From the NCBI RefSeq assembly GCF_021347895.1, contig NC_067118.1, forward strand, positions 43,366,755-43,430,754: a stretch of DNA of 64,000 nucleotides. The letters run 5' to 3'. Both the position numbers and the translations under genes were made by a program. A model generated the notes under the pieces. It had not been told where the DNA came from, did not search any database, and saw nothing but the letters and a program-made list of their open reading frames with translations. Of the stretch, positions 37,935-49,523 are shown piece by piece. Within the stretch, counting starts at the first letter, position 1; each line of letters opens with the position of its first letter. Source of the stretch: Acanthochromis polyacanthus (lineage: Eukaryota > Chordata > Actinopteri > Pomacentridae).

Positions 37935-38332
37935 AGTTTTACTTATTTAAACTGACAATTCGAAAAGAGTTGTTTTTACCTTGCTGACATGTTTCGACAG
38001 CTTCTGCTGTCATTTCATTTATTTGTTTATCAGGACAGTGTACAATGACATTAAGCTCAAGAGCAAAGATGTTTGTACCAGACTGTAGCTTTCCAAGCTA
38101 ATTTCCATCTGTAGTCCTTAGGGAAAGGGCCAAGGTGCAAATACACATAAAATACCTTTGACTATTCTACCTTTGGCTGTCTTCCTCAGAGCGTCATCTG
38201 ACGTTTGGTGACGTGTCCTTTTTATCACGTGGTCGGCCTGACAGATCCGTCAGAATCTGTCAAACCGACCACGCCTCCCGCCGTAAGGTAAAAACAACTC
38301 TTTTCGAATTGTCGGTTTAAATAAGTAAAACT
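37935..38332. mobile_element. Fold-back element with 48-bp near-perfect inverted arms
   Basis: The left arm 37935-37982 (starts AGTTTTACTTATTTAAACTG) and right arm 38285-38332 (ends TTTAAATAAGTAAAACT) are inverted copies differing at one of 48 positions. The 302-bp centre has no long frame. ATGCTGCCAGCAG occurs at 37884-37896 and again at 38334-38346, just beyond the right arm, and may be a target duplication. If so, the element begins near 37904 and the left arm is internal. Penelope-like or fold-back origin are both possible. Confidence 0.75.
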
Positions 38333-38346
38333 AATGCTGCCAGCAG

Positions 38347-40516
38347 GATTAAGACTGTCCTTATAGAGAAATGACTCAAATCCATGATGCAGTTATCAGA
38401 ATAGTTCATCATCAATCATCTTCTGGTGTCCTTTTGGTCATTTTAGCTTCATATCTGCATGTTCTCTGGGCTACCTGGTGGATCCTGCCAGTGGCATATG
38501 CTTGTCTGAAAGATTAAACCATGCTAGTCTAAACCGCAAATGCTCATTAAATCAGTTATGGTTCCTATAACCATCAGGGAAACGATATAAACACCGAGCA
38601 GCCTTGGAGGAGGACTGCTCTCTGAATGCTGTTCTTGTATTAATCACAGGGCAGTGATTTATTATAAGACTTTCAGTTTATGTGTTCACAGAGTCAGCAC
38701 TTTTATTGGCAGCTTTTCTTTTGCTTTACAGCATCTGTGCTGCTTTCGGGGTAATTAAATTACTTAAATTGCTCCTATTGGTTGAGGATTATTATATTTA
38801 TGATTATGTTCTTGTGTTTGTAGGCCTGTTCATGTTTACTGTTAGTCATCTGGTCTTTCATGTCGGTGCTCTAATAGATTCAGACGCCCTGAGCTGATAA
38901 GCAGCTTTGTGTGTTAGCCTAGCTGTTGTTGTTCGGTTTAATGACACCAGATCAAGATAAGATATCTTCAGTATGTTGAACTTCAGGCTCCTGGTCCTGT
39001 CTGTGTGCAGACTTGTGCTGGTTTTTGTTTGTGCGTTGCTCTAAGCGAGCTAACTGGCTTTTCTTCAGTCCATGTTCCACCTGGACAGTCCTCTGTGGTC
39101 AGCAGACAAAGCTGGAGCAAATTAGTCCAAAAATTCTAATTTAACAGACTTCTGGAAACCTGTAAGAGCCTTTCGACTGAGTTTGAAAACACATTTTCTT
39201 ACGTGTGTGGAAGTTTGTGTTTGTTGTTGGTATAAAGAGGCTAAAAGAACATCCCAGGTTTCCATCCTGGTGAGCTTTTCTGCTTCAGACCTCCTGACTT
39301 TTAACCAGCTCTTCTGTTAATGGTTATCGTGTAATGAAACAGCTTTCAGAAGTCGTCTGGCTTCTTCAGGTTCATCTGCAGTTACATGTCCAAATGTTAT
39401 GTTAATGTGTGCCAGGATCGTGGTAAATTTATGACTGTCGTGAGAATCAGCTCAAAGTGCAAAATAATTACAGTGAATTGGAGCAATTAATGATTTCCTA
39501 GGAGTGAGTCACTGAAGCTGGACTCGGATCAAGACGATCCACTGAGTGCTATAATTATTTCCTCTACTGTGGCAGCTTGTCAGAAAACACCGATCATCGC
39601 TGTTCTCTGTAATTTGATTGCTCATGTCTGTTTGGTGATGGGAGATATTCTGTTACTGAGCTGTTGTGAAAACTCATGAGAGAGGGTGTTTGGACAGGAG
39701 TTTGAGCCATAGGCCAGAAACAGTTAATTAGGTTAGTCCAACAACAGGAGGAGAGCTGGAAGAGGAGAGGATGGATGAAAAAAACAGTGGAGAGAGTGAA
39801 GAGAGAAGCAAGGCCCCGAGGAATAACTGAGGAAAGAATAATACCGCCTGCTCATAAATCATTTCATTCCTTCTCTGCCTTCCCTCCTGACGACACCTCT
39901 CACTCCTCTGCCTTCTGCTGTCCGGCTGCCAAATACCAGAGTCCCACTGGAACATCCCATAATTACATCAGTGAAGCTAACAGTCTGTCACATTTTACTG
40001 TATGCTGTAAATGTCCTGATTCCTGCCGTCTTTCAGCAGCTGGTGCAGACGACAATTGAATCTGTGAATCTACGGTTCATGACAGATTTTAGCGGCAAAG
40101 TTTCATACATTACCTTTGAGACTCAGAGTTTATCACCTCTGCTGGTCACTTTATCAAATTACAGGAGCTCCTCAACTTACACTGGAGTTTGTTGGACTTC
40201 CAACTTATGATGAAAATCACCGTGAGTCAATGTTCAGCTTAAGTCAGAACTCCAATGAAAATGTAACCAAATCCATTCCGTGCATCATAACATCCATCAG
40301 TTCTTCATAAAGTCATGAAAACCAACCACTTTCATGCATGTATGAATCATTTTACTAGAAGATAACAGAATATTGTAACAGACTGATGTTGAGGTTTTAA
40401 TGTTTATTGTTCAGTTCCAGATTTACCTGATGTCAGTGAACGTGTCATGTTTAGTTAGCTCACCTCTGATTGGCTGAGAGTCAGCAGTAGAGAGAGCTGG
40501 GAACGGCGGCTAATTC
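38347..40516. other. No gene recognised
   Basis: The + frame 38682-38897 translates to hydrophobic, helix-like segments, but its base composition is simply T-rich. Around 39455-39620 TAATTA and CAATTAATG motifs are clustered, which might mark non-coding regulatory DNA. Confidence 0.4.
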
Positions 40517-40682
40517 TGGAGCTAAGTTATGGTTTTTCTAGTTATTCTGGAGCTAAGTTATGGGTTTTTTCTAGATCTTCTGGAGCTAAGTTATGGGTTT
40601 TTTCTAGATCTTCTGGAGCTAAGTTATGGGGTTTTTCTAGATCTTCTGGAGCTAAGTTATGGGTTTTTCTAGTTATTCTGGC
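40517..40682 (+). repeat. Short minisatellite of about 33 bp, five units
   Basis: GGAGCTAAGTTATGGGTTTT followed by TTCTAGATCTTCT is repeated about five times, with the outer units carrying TTCTAGTTATTCT. Confidence 0.93.
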
Positions 40683-41966
40683 GTTGGCTACGACCCACAG
40701 TATCCTGTGTGAAGGTTCAATAAACCAGCAGAGAACCAGATAAAGTCACACTCATTCATCACAGAGGGTCACTACAACATGTTGACCTGTTTTTACATCC
40801 TGACCCATGTTGGTCGCTGTTTCTGTTCCCAGCGTTTTATTCTGTCTAATTTCACTTCCATGGAGACGGCTTTCCTTTTCTTCCAGCATCAGAAGAGTCT
40901 GACTTACACTGGGAGCCATAATGAAGGTAAAAAGTTAGAGAATGCAGCACAATCCAAGGTGGAGAACAACCAGAGAATGGAAACAAAGCCGTCTGATAGC
41001 GCCGTGTGACGTATTCATCCGCTCTGCTCATCAACTAGTTCCATGTCACCAGTTCTGATGGAACGATGGAACGCTGTAGGTCAAGGACGCCGTAAACTGA
41101 GGACTTCTTGTATATGCAATTATAGAACCTTGATAAGTAGTGCAGTAGGAGTGTTGTGGGTCTGGCAGTGACAGAAGTGTACTTTCTGTTTTCTTCAGTA
41201 AAATTGCCTAAACAGGTGGCTGGCATGAACTCCTTTCATTCCTGTGGAAAGATTCTGTTAAGTTCCAATCCCCCCTTTCTTCTCTTTCCTTTTCTTGTGC
41301 TACTAGATGACAGTAACTCCAGTGAAATGCTTCCTAAACACTCGGTGCCAAGCACAGAGAGCAGGAATCCCACCATGACCTGGTCTGACCTCATCATCTT
41401 AAACTAACGAACTCCACACAAAGAGGTCAGAGCAGAAACAGATTTCCTCTCAGGGTTTCACATGGGTAGTTCACAAAGAGGCCCGTCAGCCATCGCTGGG
41501 CTTCTCACTGCAGTATAGGACATATTTATAGGACTACAGCTGGGTGTTTTGGAATTCCTTTTTGTTTTAGGAAAATGAAGATTTGCCTTTTTGTAGAGGA
41601 ATATGTTCATCTCTTTGAAACTCGCCCAAACTTCAAACATAAACACGACACGTCAAACCCCAGCTCTGGAACTGAGGAGGCTATTATTTGAATTTCAACT
41701 TAAAACCACCTTTTGTCCACACATAGAAGTCACCAAACCTTAACCTAATAATTCCTAACTTCAACTATTCCCAGTGTGGGAGCTGAAAAGTTCTGTCCAA
41801 CATAAAACCGTACCTTCTCTGAGGTACACAACATTTAATCTGAACTTGTGAATACTCATTTCTGAACTGTATTTTGTCTTCTTCATGCAGATACAGAGAA
41901 CTCTCCATCAGGTCTTTTCTCAGGGAGAACCTTCTGACAGCAGCAGTGGGAGTTCACCGTCCTTGC
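40683..41966. other. No gene recognised; weak splice-like site
   Basis: A strong pyrimidine tract ends in TACTAG at 41306, and the frame 41156-41407 stays open through it to a TAA. No downstream or upstream partner was found, so an exon is not called. Confidence 0.4.
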
Positions 41967-42110
41967 CTAATTAATTAACACACTTAACGAGTTCATACTT
42001 AACGAGTTCGGCCTGAACAGTAGCACTAATTGGCCGTGTCAAACTGCATGCGTCCCGTGGTAATTGGCTCTTTGATTGGGGCTTCATAGAGCTAATTAGC
42101 CAATTAACCG
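41967..42110. promoter_or_regulatory. Cluster of homeodomain-type ATTA/TAAT motifs
   Basis: Within 143 bp are TAATTAATTAA (41968), CTAATTGG (42026), GGTAATTGGC (42059), the palindrome GCTAATTAGC (42091) and CCAATTAACC (42100). A 13-bp direct repeat ACTTAACGAGTTC lies at 41982 and 41997. Such clusters are common in developmental enhancers, but AT-rich DNA can produce them. This is an inference only. Confidence 0.3.
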
Positions 42111-42616
42111 CTTCAGTCTGGCAGCTCAGGTTCACTGTGGCTTACGGCCTGATTTTAGGAGGAAAACCTGGATCAGTGAAGCTTCCTCTGGCTGTCTGGA
42201 GAGTACAGTGTGTAAATGAGACGTCTTAATCACGTACTGGAGGGAGATGAGGGAAGGAATGGATCAAAAGGTCAGAGAGGACGTCTGTTCTTTGCTTAAA
42301 TTCTCACACTAGCTGTAAATATCTGAAAGGGAAACATAAAAACCATTGTCATCAGGATGCGTGAATGTAGCAGCTGATAGGAACAGCTGAACCTGTGGTC
42401 CTCATGAGGAATGTTAGCAGTGACAGCGAACTGAAGGTCAGCTGGAGGTACAGAAACACGACGTAGGACTGATAAAAACCCTCTGTCATTTTAAAGCACA
42501 GTCCTGTATCAGTCCTGTTCATTATGATCATTTCTTTACAAATTCTATAATTATTTATTATGGAAACAATCACTTATTAATATAAAATGACTGGATATCA
42601 CTAAAATGTCAACTAT
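42111..42616. other. No gene recognised
   Basis: Nothing assignable apart from the flanking motif cluster. Confidence 0.45.
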
Positions 42617-42892
42617 GATACAAAAAGTCCAACAATTATGTATTGACCTGTTCAGAATGACTTGAAAATGATCCATAATTACAGAAAATTAGTCCAGACT
42701 GACATGAAATTTGTCCTAAATGACTTGAAAATTATCCCAAAGAAGCAAAAATGATCCAAAATGATGAGAAACGATCCAAGCTGACGTGAAAACTTGTCGA
42801 AAATGACTCAAAACTTGTCCAAAATTACAAGAAAATTGTCGAAAATGACATGAAATTTGTCCTAAATGACCCAAAAATTAAGTTTACTACAA
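42617..42892 (-). repeat. Degenerate array of roughly 20 bp (TTTGTCCAAAATGAC type)
   Basis: Repeated phrases ACTTGTCCAAAATTAC, TTTGTCCTAAATGAC, AATGACTTGAAAATGATCC and AATGATCCAAAATG show a diverged short tandem array. In reverse orientation it matches the GTCATTTTGGACAAG array inside the Tc1-type element at 6605-6820. Confidence 0.65.
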
Positions 42893-43404
42893 TATCTTTA
42901 GAAATAATTTCAATCAATTTCAATTTTACTCAATTTTATGTATAATATTAAAAAGAATCTTTCTCTAAAAAACAGAAAAAAATGTCAACTTTGACACAAA
43001 AAGCCCTGTAGTTGTATATGCAGCCAGGTATTTCTCTTATGACCTTAAATTCCTCTGATCGTGCAGCTGAAGTGAACAAATTAATGCATGTGAGCTTTTC
43101 TGGATTTTCTGTTGTAAAAACTGACCTTCACTCGAGCGGTCTGACTTCTATCTGTAATTATCTCATTGTGCTGTTAAAAACCCTCCACCATAATCTCTAA
43201 TCCTTCGGGTCGTCTCAGCACCAGCGTTTCTGTGCATGTGAACCTCTTTTCTGACTGAATTTGTCACTAAATGGTTTCTTTTGCAGCCCAACAGGTGCAG
43301 CTCTGCGCAGCCAAAATGCTGGAAAAGAAAAATAGCACCAAAAACAAAATCCAGATCCCAGAAAACATGTCACTTCTTCAGCGAGGAGCAACAGTTTTTT
43401 GGAT
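42893..43404. other. No gene recognised
   Basis: Contains a TTTTGCAG acceptor-like site at 43281-43286 followed by a 43-codon frame; support is too weak to call an exon. Confidence 0.4.
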
Positions 43405-43935
43405 CTGAGGCCATTTAAGAAGACGGCAGATGGGATTGTTAGGAATCCAAGGCAGCTCTGGCTCCTTTCATTTCCTTAAAGTGACAACGGATCTGAGAGA
43501 CGAGGCCCAGGAGTGAGATGAATCAGGACGGGATTCAGAACCGTCTGAGCTTCACAGAAATCCATTTTCCAGGCAGGAAAGGAATTCTGCTCCGTGCTTT
43601 TAGAGGTTGGTGTTTATCTGCTTGATGGTGAGTTAACAGCAGAAATGATCCTCCTCTCTGCAGCAGCTGCTCAGGTTTCTCCACGTCCTTCCTTCTGGTT
43701 TCAGTGATAGCTGAGCAGTAAAAAGTGAAACCTGTGACTGTAAACGGCTTCAGTCGTCCTGCAGCTCATTATCCTCTCCTAGAACTGGTGTATAATCCAA
43801 CAGTGCAAGCTGGGATTTGAGACCACTTAGGAAGATGACAGATGGGATTGGTAACAAATCCCCTTATCCTCAGCTCACTTCATTTCCATAAGTGTCAACA
43901 CGTCTGAAAGCTCGTCCAGAGACAAGAAAAGAAGA
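43405..43935 (+). repeat. Local duplication: two diverged copies about 407 bp apart
   Basis: GATCTGAGGCCATTTAAGAA then GACGGCAGATGGGATTG (from 43405) is echoed by GATTTGAGACCACTTAGGAA then GATGACAGATGGGATTG (from about 43814). Both copies continue with a CTTTCATTTCC/CACTTCATTTCC and GTGNCAACNNGTCTGA-like order. Neither has an open frame. Confidence 0.55.
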
Positions 43936-44197
43936 TTTGATGCAGGAGTTTGGTGAATAAGGAGAAAAAAGACTCCGTGTCTCTCAGACGCTCAGTCAGA
44001 GTTTTGTTGCTGTAATATTCATCCTGATGTAACTTTAATGACATCCAGCAGCATTCAGGGTGTTTGCTGTCAGCAGCTGGTTAAAGATAAAGTCGCCTCA
44101 GTGCTGAGCTGTGAAGATATCTGAATCCTCTGTTAGTAAGTTAAACACTCAGTTAGCATGCATGCAGAGCACAGCAAGAAAAAAAGAAACGCAGAAG

Positions 44198-46167
44198 AAC
44201 AGATACTCAGAGGAACAGATACTCAGAGGAACAGATACTCGGAGGAACAGATACTCGGAGAGGAACAGATACTCAGAGGAACAGATACTCAGAGAGGAAC
44301 AGATACTCAGAGAGGAACAGATACTCAGAGGAACAGATACTCAGAGGAACAGATACTCAGAGGGGAACAGATACTCAGAGGAACAGATACTCAGAGGAAC
44401 AGATACTCAGAGGAACAGATACTCAGAGGAACAGATACTCAGAGAGGAACAGATACTCAGAGGAACAGATACTCAGAGAGGAACAGATACTCAGAGAGGA
44501 ACAGATACTCAGAGAGGAACAGATACTCAGAGGAACAGATACTCAGAGAGGAACAGATACTCAGAGAGGAACAGATACTCAGAGGAACAGATACTCAGAG
44601 GAACAGATACTCAGAGGAACAGATACTCAGAGGAACAGATACTCAGAGAGGAACAGATACTCAGAGGAACAGATACTCAGAGAGGAACAGATACTCAGAG
44701 AGGAACAGATACTCAGAGGAACAGATACTCAGAGGGGAACAGATACTCAGAGGAACAGATACTCAGAGGAACAGATACTCAGAGGAACAGATACTCAGAG
44801 GAACAGATACTCAGAGAGGAACAGATACTCAGAGGAACAGATACTCAGAGAGGAACAGATACTCAGAGAGGAACAGATACTCAGAGAGGAACAGATACTC
44901 AGAGGAACAGATACTCAGAGGAACAGATACTCAGAGGAACAGATACTCAGAGAGGAACAGATACTCAGAGGAACAGATACTCAGAGAGGAACAGATACTC
45001 AGAGAGGAACAGATACTCAGAGGAACAGATACTCAGAGGAACAGATACTCAGAGAGGAACAGATACTCAGAGGAACAGATACTCAGAGAGGAACAGATAC
45101 TCAGAGAGGAACAGATACTCAGAGAGGAACAGATACTCAGAGGAACAGATACTCAGAGAGGAACAGATACTCAGAGGAACAGATACTCAGAGGAACAGAT
45201 ACTCAGAGGGGAACAGATACTCAGAGGAACAGATACTCAGAGAGGAACAGATACTCAGAGAGGAACAGATACTCAGAGGAACAGATACTCAGAGGAACAG
45301 ATACTCAGAGGAACAGATACTCAGAGAGGAACAGATACTCAGAGAGGAACAGATACTCAGAGAGGAACAGATACTCAGAGGAACAGATACTCAGAGAGGA
45401 ACAGATACTCAGAGGAACAGATACTCAGAGGAACAGATACTCAGAGGGGAACAGATACTCAGAGAGGAACAGATACTCAGAGGGGAACAGATACTCAGAG
45501 AGGAACAGATACTCAGAGAGGAACAGATACTCAGAGGAACAGATACTCAGAGGAACAGATACTCAGAGGGGAACAGATACTCAGAGAGGAACAGATACTC
45601 AGAGGGGAACAGATACTCAGAGAGGAACAGATACTCAGAGGGGAACAGATACTCAGAGAGGAACAGATACTCAGAGAGGAACAGATACTCAGAGGAACAG
45701 ATACTCAGAGAGGAACAGATACTCAGAGGGGAACAGATACTCAGAGAGGAACAGATACTCAGAGGGGAACAGATACTCAGAGAGGAACAGATACTCAGAG
45801 AGGAACAGATACTCAGAGAGGAACAGATACTCAGAGGAACAGATACTCAGAGGAACAGATACTCAGAGGAACAGATACTCAGAGGAACAGATACTCAGAG
45901 AGGAACAGATACTCAGAGAGGAACAGATACTCAGAGAGGAACAGATACTCAGAGGGGAACAGATACTCAGAGAGGAACAGATACTCAGAGAGGAACAGAT
46001 ACTCAGAGAGGAACAGATACTCAGAGGAACAGATACTCAGAGAGGAACAGATACTCAGAGGAACAGATACTCAGAGAGGAACAGATACTCAGAGAGGAAC
46101 AGATACTCAGAGGAACAGATACTCAGAGAGGAACAGATACTCAGAGAGGAACAGATACTCAGAGAGG
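44198..46167 (+). repeat. 115-unit minisatellite of 16- and 18-bp units (AACAGATACTCAGAG type)
   Basis: Every unit is AACAGATACTCAGAG followed by G (16 bp), AGG (18 bp) or GGG (18 bp). By hand I counted 50, 54 and 11 of these. The sum, 1970 bp, equals the observed span. Only units 3 and 4 carry an internal change (CTCGGAG). The + strand is stop-free in all frames, giving the overlapping frames at 44111-46177 and 44158-46194. These are not credible proteins: 16-bp units shift the frame and no preferred frame exists. The order of unit types shows block duplications. Confidence 0.97.
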
Positions 46168-47857
46168 AATGCTCTGAGAGGCCAGCAGTGGTAATCAGCT
46201 GCTCAGTGTGAGGTTCTATCAGGATTAGAGGATCCTGAGTGTCTCTTCTACACTCCATCCTTCTCTTTGTCAACCAGAGCAGAGTGGAGAGGCAGGACAA
46301 GTGGTTCCTCTGCAGTAAAACCAGCTCAATAGAGGATCATGAGACAGACTGACAGTTTAATTGGCCGAGAAGAGAGAAGACTGAAGCCCCGTATGCAGCG
46401 CTGTTGGAGGGTTTCATGGGAGAAAGAATGCAGTCAGGAATTCTTTTAATTGTCCAAACCTCGCCTCAGTGCTCGGCCTACTCAGCCGTCACCGACAGAC
46501 TGGAGATCCAAACATACCAGTCATTCTATCCACACTAAGCTGACTCCGTCTCCAACCTTTTACATCATCACAACGGACTTCATGAAATATTTTCTGTCGC
46601 TGCGTCCAAGACGAGTCAAACTGATTTATGTAGCCTCCTAACCCAGCAGGATCGTCATAAAATACAGGAAAGAAGACAAAAATGTGGCTTTTATTGCTCT
46701 GTTTGCTTCGTTTATGTAAAACCTTCTCAAACGGAGCCAAATTCCAGAAGAAGTGCTGAATGTTTGAGAAGAACATCTGAGTTAATCCAAATTACACAAG
46801 ATGATTTGTGGTGTAAATACGGAGGGGAATGTTTTTAGAGTTTTCTGTCTTGTCAGCATTTCTCCAGATTCCATGTGTTTAGTGTCAGTCTACTTCTTAA
46901 ATAATTACTTATTTCTAGAGCTGCTAACTCTTAAGTCTCAGCCATTAGCAGAACATGCCAAACGTTCTGTTTTTGGCTGCCAGAGTGAACACAAGAGTCT
47001 TCATGCACCCCCACATGTGAGGAACTGAACATCCAGTGGATTACTTTGTCATTAAAAATAGTAAGAAAGCTCTGAGTGTTAGCCACATAAAGCAGCGCAT
47101 TAGCAGCATGCTAACGCTCATTATCACAGACCACATGTTGACCAGCAGTCACTTCAGGCTAAACCTCTGATTTCAAACCATAAACACGAGTTTTGCTTTG
47201 TTTCTAAACTTATTTTAGTTCCTTTTTGTTAGCTTTATTGGACAGGTTAGTAAAGAGAAGAATGAGGGAAGACCTGCAAATGACCGGTGCATTAATATAA
47301 TCATATATGTACCAGAAGCACTGGTAAAAGCTCTTAGGCAGTAAAAATGAACTGAATGAGGAGAAAGTAAAGAACCACCCTAAACTTCTGTGATGATTCA
47401 CTCTAAAAGCTAACGCTAATGCTAGAATATTAAACTACCAGAACAGACCTCACTAACAGACAGTAGTTGAAGTTCAGCAGCTCACAGCTTCTTGTAGTTT
47501 CAGACAAACAACCAACCAGTTGTTAAATACAAACAGAACTTTTGTAAAGTCTTAGGAACAGTTTTGGTCATATTTACTCTGAATTACTCTTTACCTTTGT
47601 TCACATTTAGAGCACTACTAAGTGACTGATCAGAGTGAATTTGATTTGCAGACCTTAGATGAGTCATGTCATCAAATTAATGCTGTGAGGAAACTGAACT
47701 GAAGAATGCTAATGGTTTTTATCTGACGTCACGTTGACGTGAGCTGGAATCAAACCCAGGAAGTGAAATAGATACGATGATATTTCCATGTGAAGTGATC
47801 AGAGAGACAGAGACAGAAAGTCCTGCTCACCACACACTCACTCACATCTGTACCAGC
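46168..47857. other. No gene recognised
   Basis: Small frames only (46450-46641, 46489-46776, 46801-47028). None has a motif or splice context. Confidence 0.5.
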
Positions 47858-48060
47858 TGTCAATCACACATGCAGGGAGGGTCTTCTTCCTGAAGGGGGC
47901 GTGGCCAGCAGCAGCTCAGGAACTAAAACCACTCATTGAGAACTAAATCAACAAAATGGTTGGGGAATTTTAAGGTGGAACTCAGAGAAACATTCTGGGT
48001 ACATGTGAAACTTTAAGCTGCCCAAAATGGGCTCAATAGAGGACCTGTAATGTCAGAGTG
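47858..48060 (+). repeat. Dispersed repeat, diverged copy 1
   Basis: GCAGGGAGGGTCTTCTTCCT then GAAGGGGGCGTGGCC, AACATTCTGGGTACATGTG and a GAGGACCTGTAATG end are echoed at 49352-49490 in the same order. Confidence 0.5.
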
Positions 48061-48195
48061 AATGCTGAAGGCAACGTGTTTTATTTATGAGGTCTCTGTG
48101 TGAGGACAAGGCCTTCATGGATGACAGCTGATAGAAGCTCCACAGCTGGACTCTACTGCTCTGTGGTGGAATAAAATCTATTCAATCTGCAGAAT

Positions 48196-48672
48196 CCCTT
48201 AGTCTTTAATCGACCCGTTTAAAAGTTTGAAAATGTGGAAAAAATAAATATTTTCACAGTGAAGCTTCTAATATCCACATTTTCAACATTTTTGGGAAAT
48301 CTTTGAACAGTTTTTGGTGAAAAAAAGACACATTAAAAAGAATGTTTCTTTAAGAATATTCAGGAAAAAAATCAACCAAAATCCAGAGAATTTTACTGGA
48401 TTTTGGTTGATTTTTTCTGAATGTTCTTAAAGAAAATAGAAGTTTCACTGATATATATGGAATCACTTTAGATATTTTTAGGATTTTTTTGGAAGATTTA
48501 TACTCATTTTTTGAAAATATTTACAATAATTTTCTTGCCAAATTTTATTTTTTAAACAAATAAAACTTTTAAGGAATTATTGGAATTTTCTCCCTGAAGG
48601 TTTTGCCCATTTTCAGTAATTTGTGGAATTTTTTTGCAGAATTTTTGCCCGTAAATGAGGACAACAGGAGGG
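48196..48672 (+). mobile_element. TTAA-target MITE, copy C, with internal hairpin
   Basis: The interior follows copy A (AATATCCACATTTTCAACA, ACTGATATATATGG, CTCCCTGAAGGTTTTGC) and ends GAGGACAACAGGAGGG then TAAA. The left terminus is eroded. At 48352-48428 it holds a hairpin with a 34-base and a 32-base arm around an 11-base loop; the first 20 pairs are perfect. Copies A, B and D lack this hairpin. Confidence 0.8.
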
Positions 48673-48779
48673 TAAAGAAAGGACTAAACTGAACTGAAGC
48701 CCTCTGCAGACACCACGGCCCTCTAATCACACCTGAACCTGTTCATGGCTCTGATCTGCTCAATGACATGTCGAAGTTG

Positions 48780-49210
48780 TTGCAGCTGAGGAGCTTCAGA
48801 GCCCACCTGTCTCCAATCCCAGATGATTGTCCTGGCGCTCCAGACTCTTCTTCTCTCCACCTACCTCCCCTCTGATTGGTCCACCACCCAGTCCCTCCAC
48901 CAATCAGACTGCAGCAATCATCACACCTGGCTATAAACCTGCAGAAAACCTTCCAGTCCTGTTTTCAGTGTGAGCAGTGGCCTTGGTGCTGCTGGTTGTC
49001 TTTGTGTAACGCTCTGAGGCAGTCGTTTGGTTGCTGCTTTATTAGATACGTGGTTGCTATCGTGTCTCTACGTTTGGTTTGGGAGTTCAGCTTTAAATTG
49101 GGGTTTAGCTATAACTGTGTTAGCTTTCATTTGTTTTCAGTTGGTTGTTTGAAGCACCCACCAGCTCTGTTTCTGTTGTTTTATCACCTGTCCTTTTGTT
49201 AATTATTCCA
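48780..49210 (+). repeat. Dispersed promoter-like repeat (possible LTR remnant), copy 2
   Basis: It carries GATGATTGTCCTGG, GATTGGTCC (48874), CCAATCAGAC (48900), GCAGCAATCA and a TATA box CTATAAAC (48931), in the same order as 27310-27830. The downstream part is T-rich. The 48876-49202 frame on + lies wholly inside and has no motif. Confidence 0.5.
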
Positions 49211-49351
49211 CAAAGCCATACATTTATATACTGAGAACATCTAGGTTTTTATTCCTCTTAGACGACCCCAGACAGCTGGCTGTAAAGCCTCCCCCCCACT
49301 CATTCATCTCTATCTGCAGCCATGGGGTGAAACGTTTAGCTTCACACTGTC

Positions 49352-49490
49352 AGTCACAGATGCAGAGAGAGTTTTCTTCCTGAACGGGGCGGGGACAGAA
49401 ACAGCATTTAAAGCTATAAGACACATTCTGGGGAAATGTGGGATTTTCATTAATCTGCTATAAAAGGGAATAAAAAGGGATCTTTAATAA
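49352..49490 (+). repeat. Dispersed repeat, diverged copy 2
   Basis: GCAGAGAGAGTTTTCTTCCT then GAACGGGGCGGGGAC and ACACATTCTGGGGAAATGTG parallel 47858-48060. Confidence 0.5.
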
Positions 49491-49523
49491 CAAATTAGTG
49501 TAATTTACATCCTGCAGTTAATT

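Noticed and set aside
38682..38897. Small two-helix membrane protein
   Set aside because: The hydrophobic translation follows from T-rich DNA; no promoter, splice or homology evidence.
41307..41407. Terminal exon after the TACTAG acceptor
   Set aside because: Good pyrimidine tract, but only 33 codons, no partner exon in compatible phase and no recognised sequence.
43287..43420. Exon after the TTTTGCAG acceptor
   Set aside because: The 43-codon frame is Lys/Ser-rich and low in complexity; phase matches the 36850 exon but nothing else supports it.
44111..46194. Frames of 688 and 678 codons over the 16/18-bp minisatellite
   Set aside because: Two overlapping forward frames are open at once because the unit has no stop codon on +; 16-bp units rotate the frame. 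No signal, domain or splice context.
48876..49202. 108-codon hydrophobic frame
   Set aside because: Lies inside the promoter-like dispersed repeat and has no motif.
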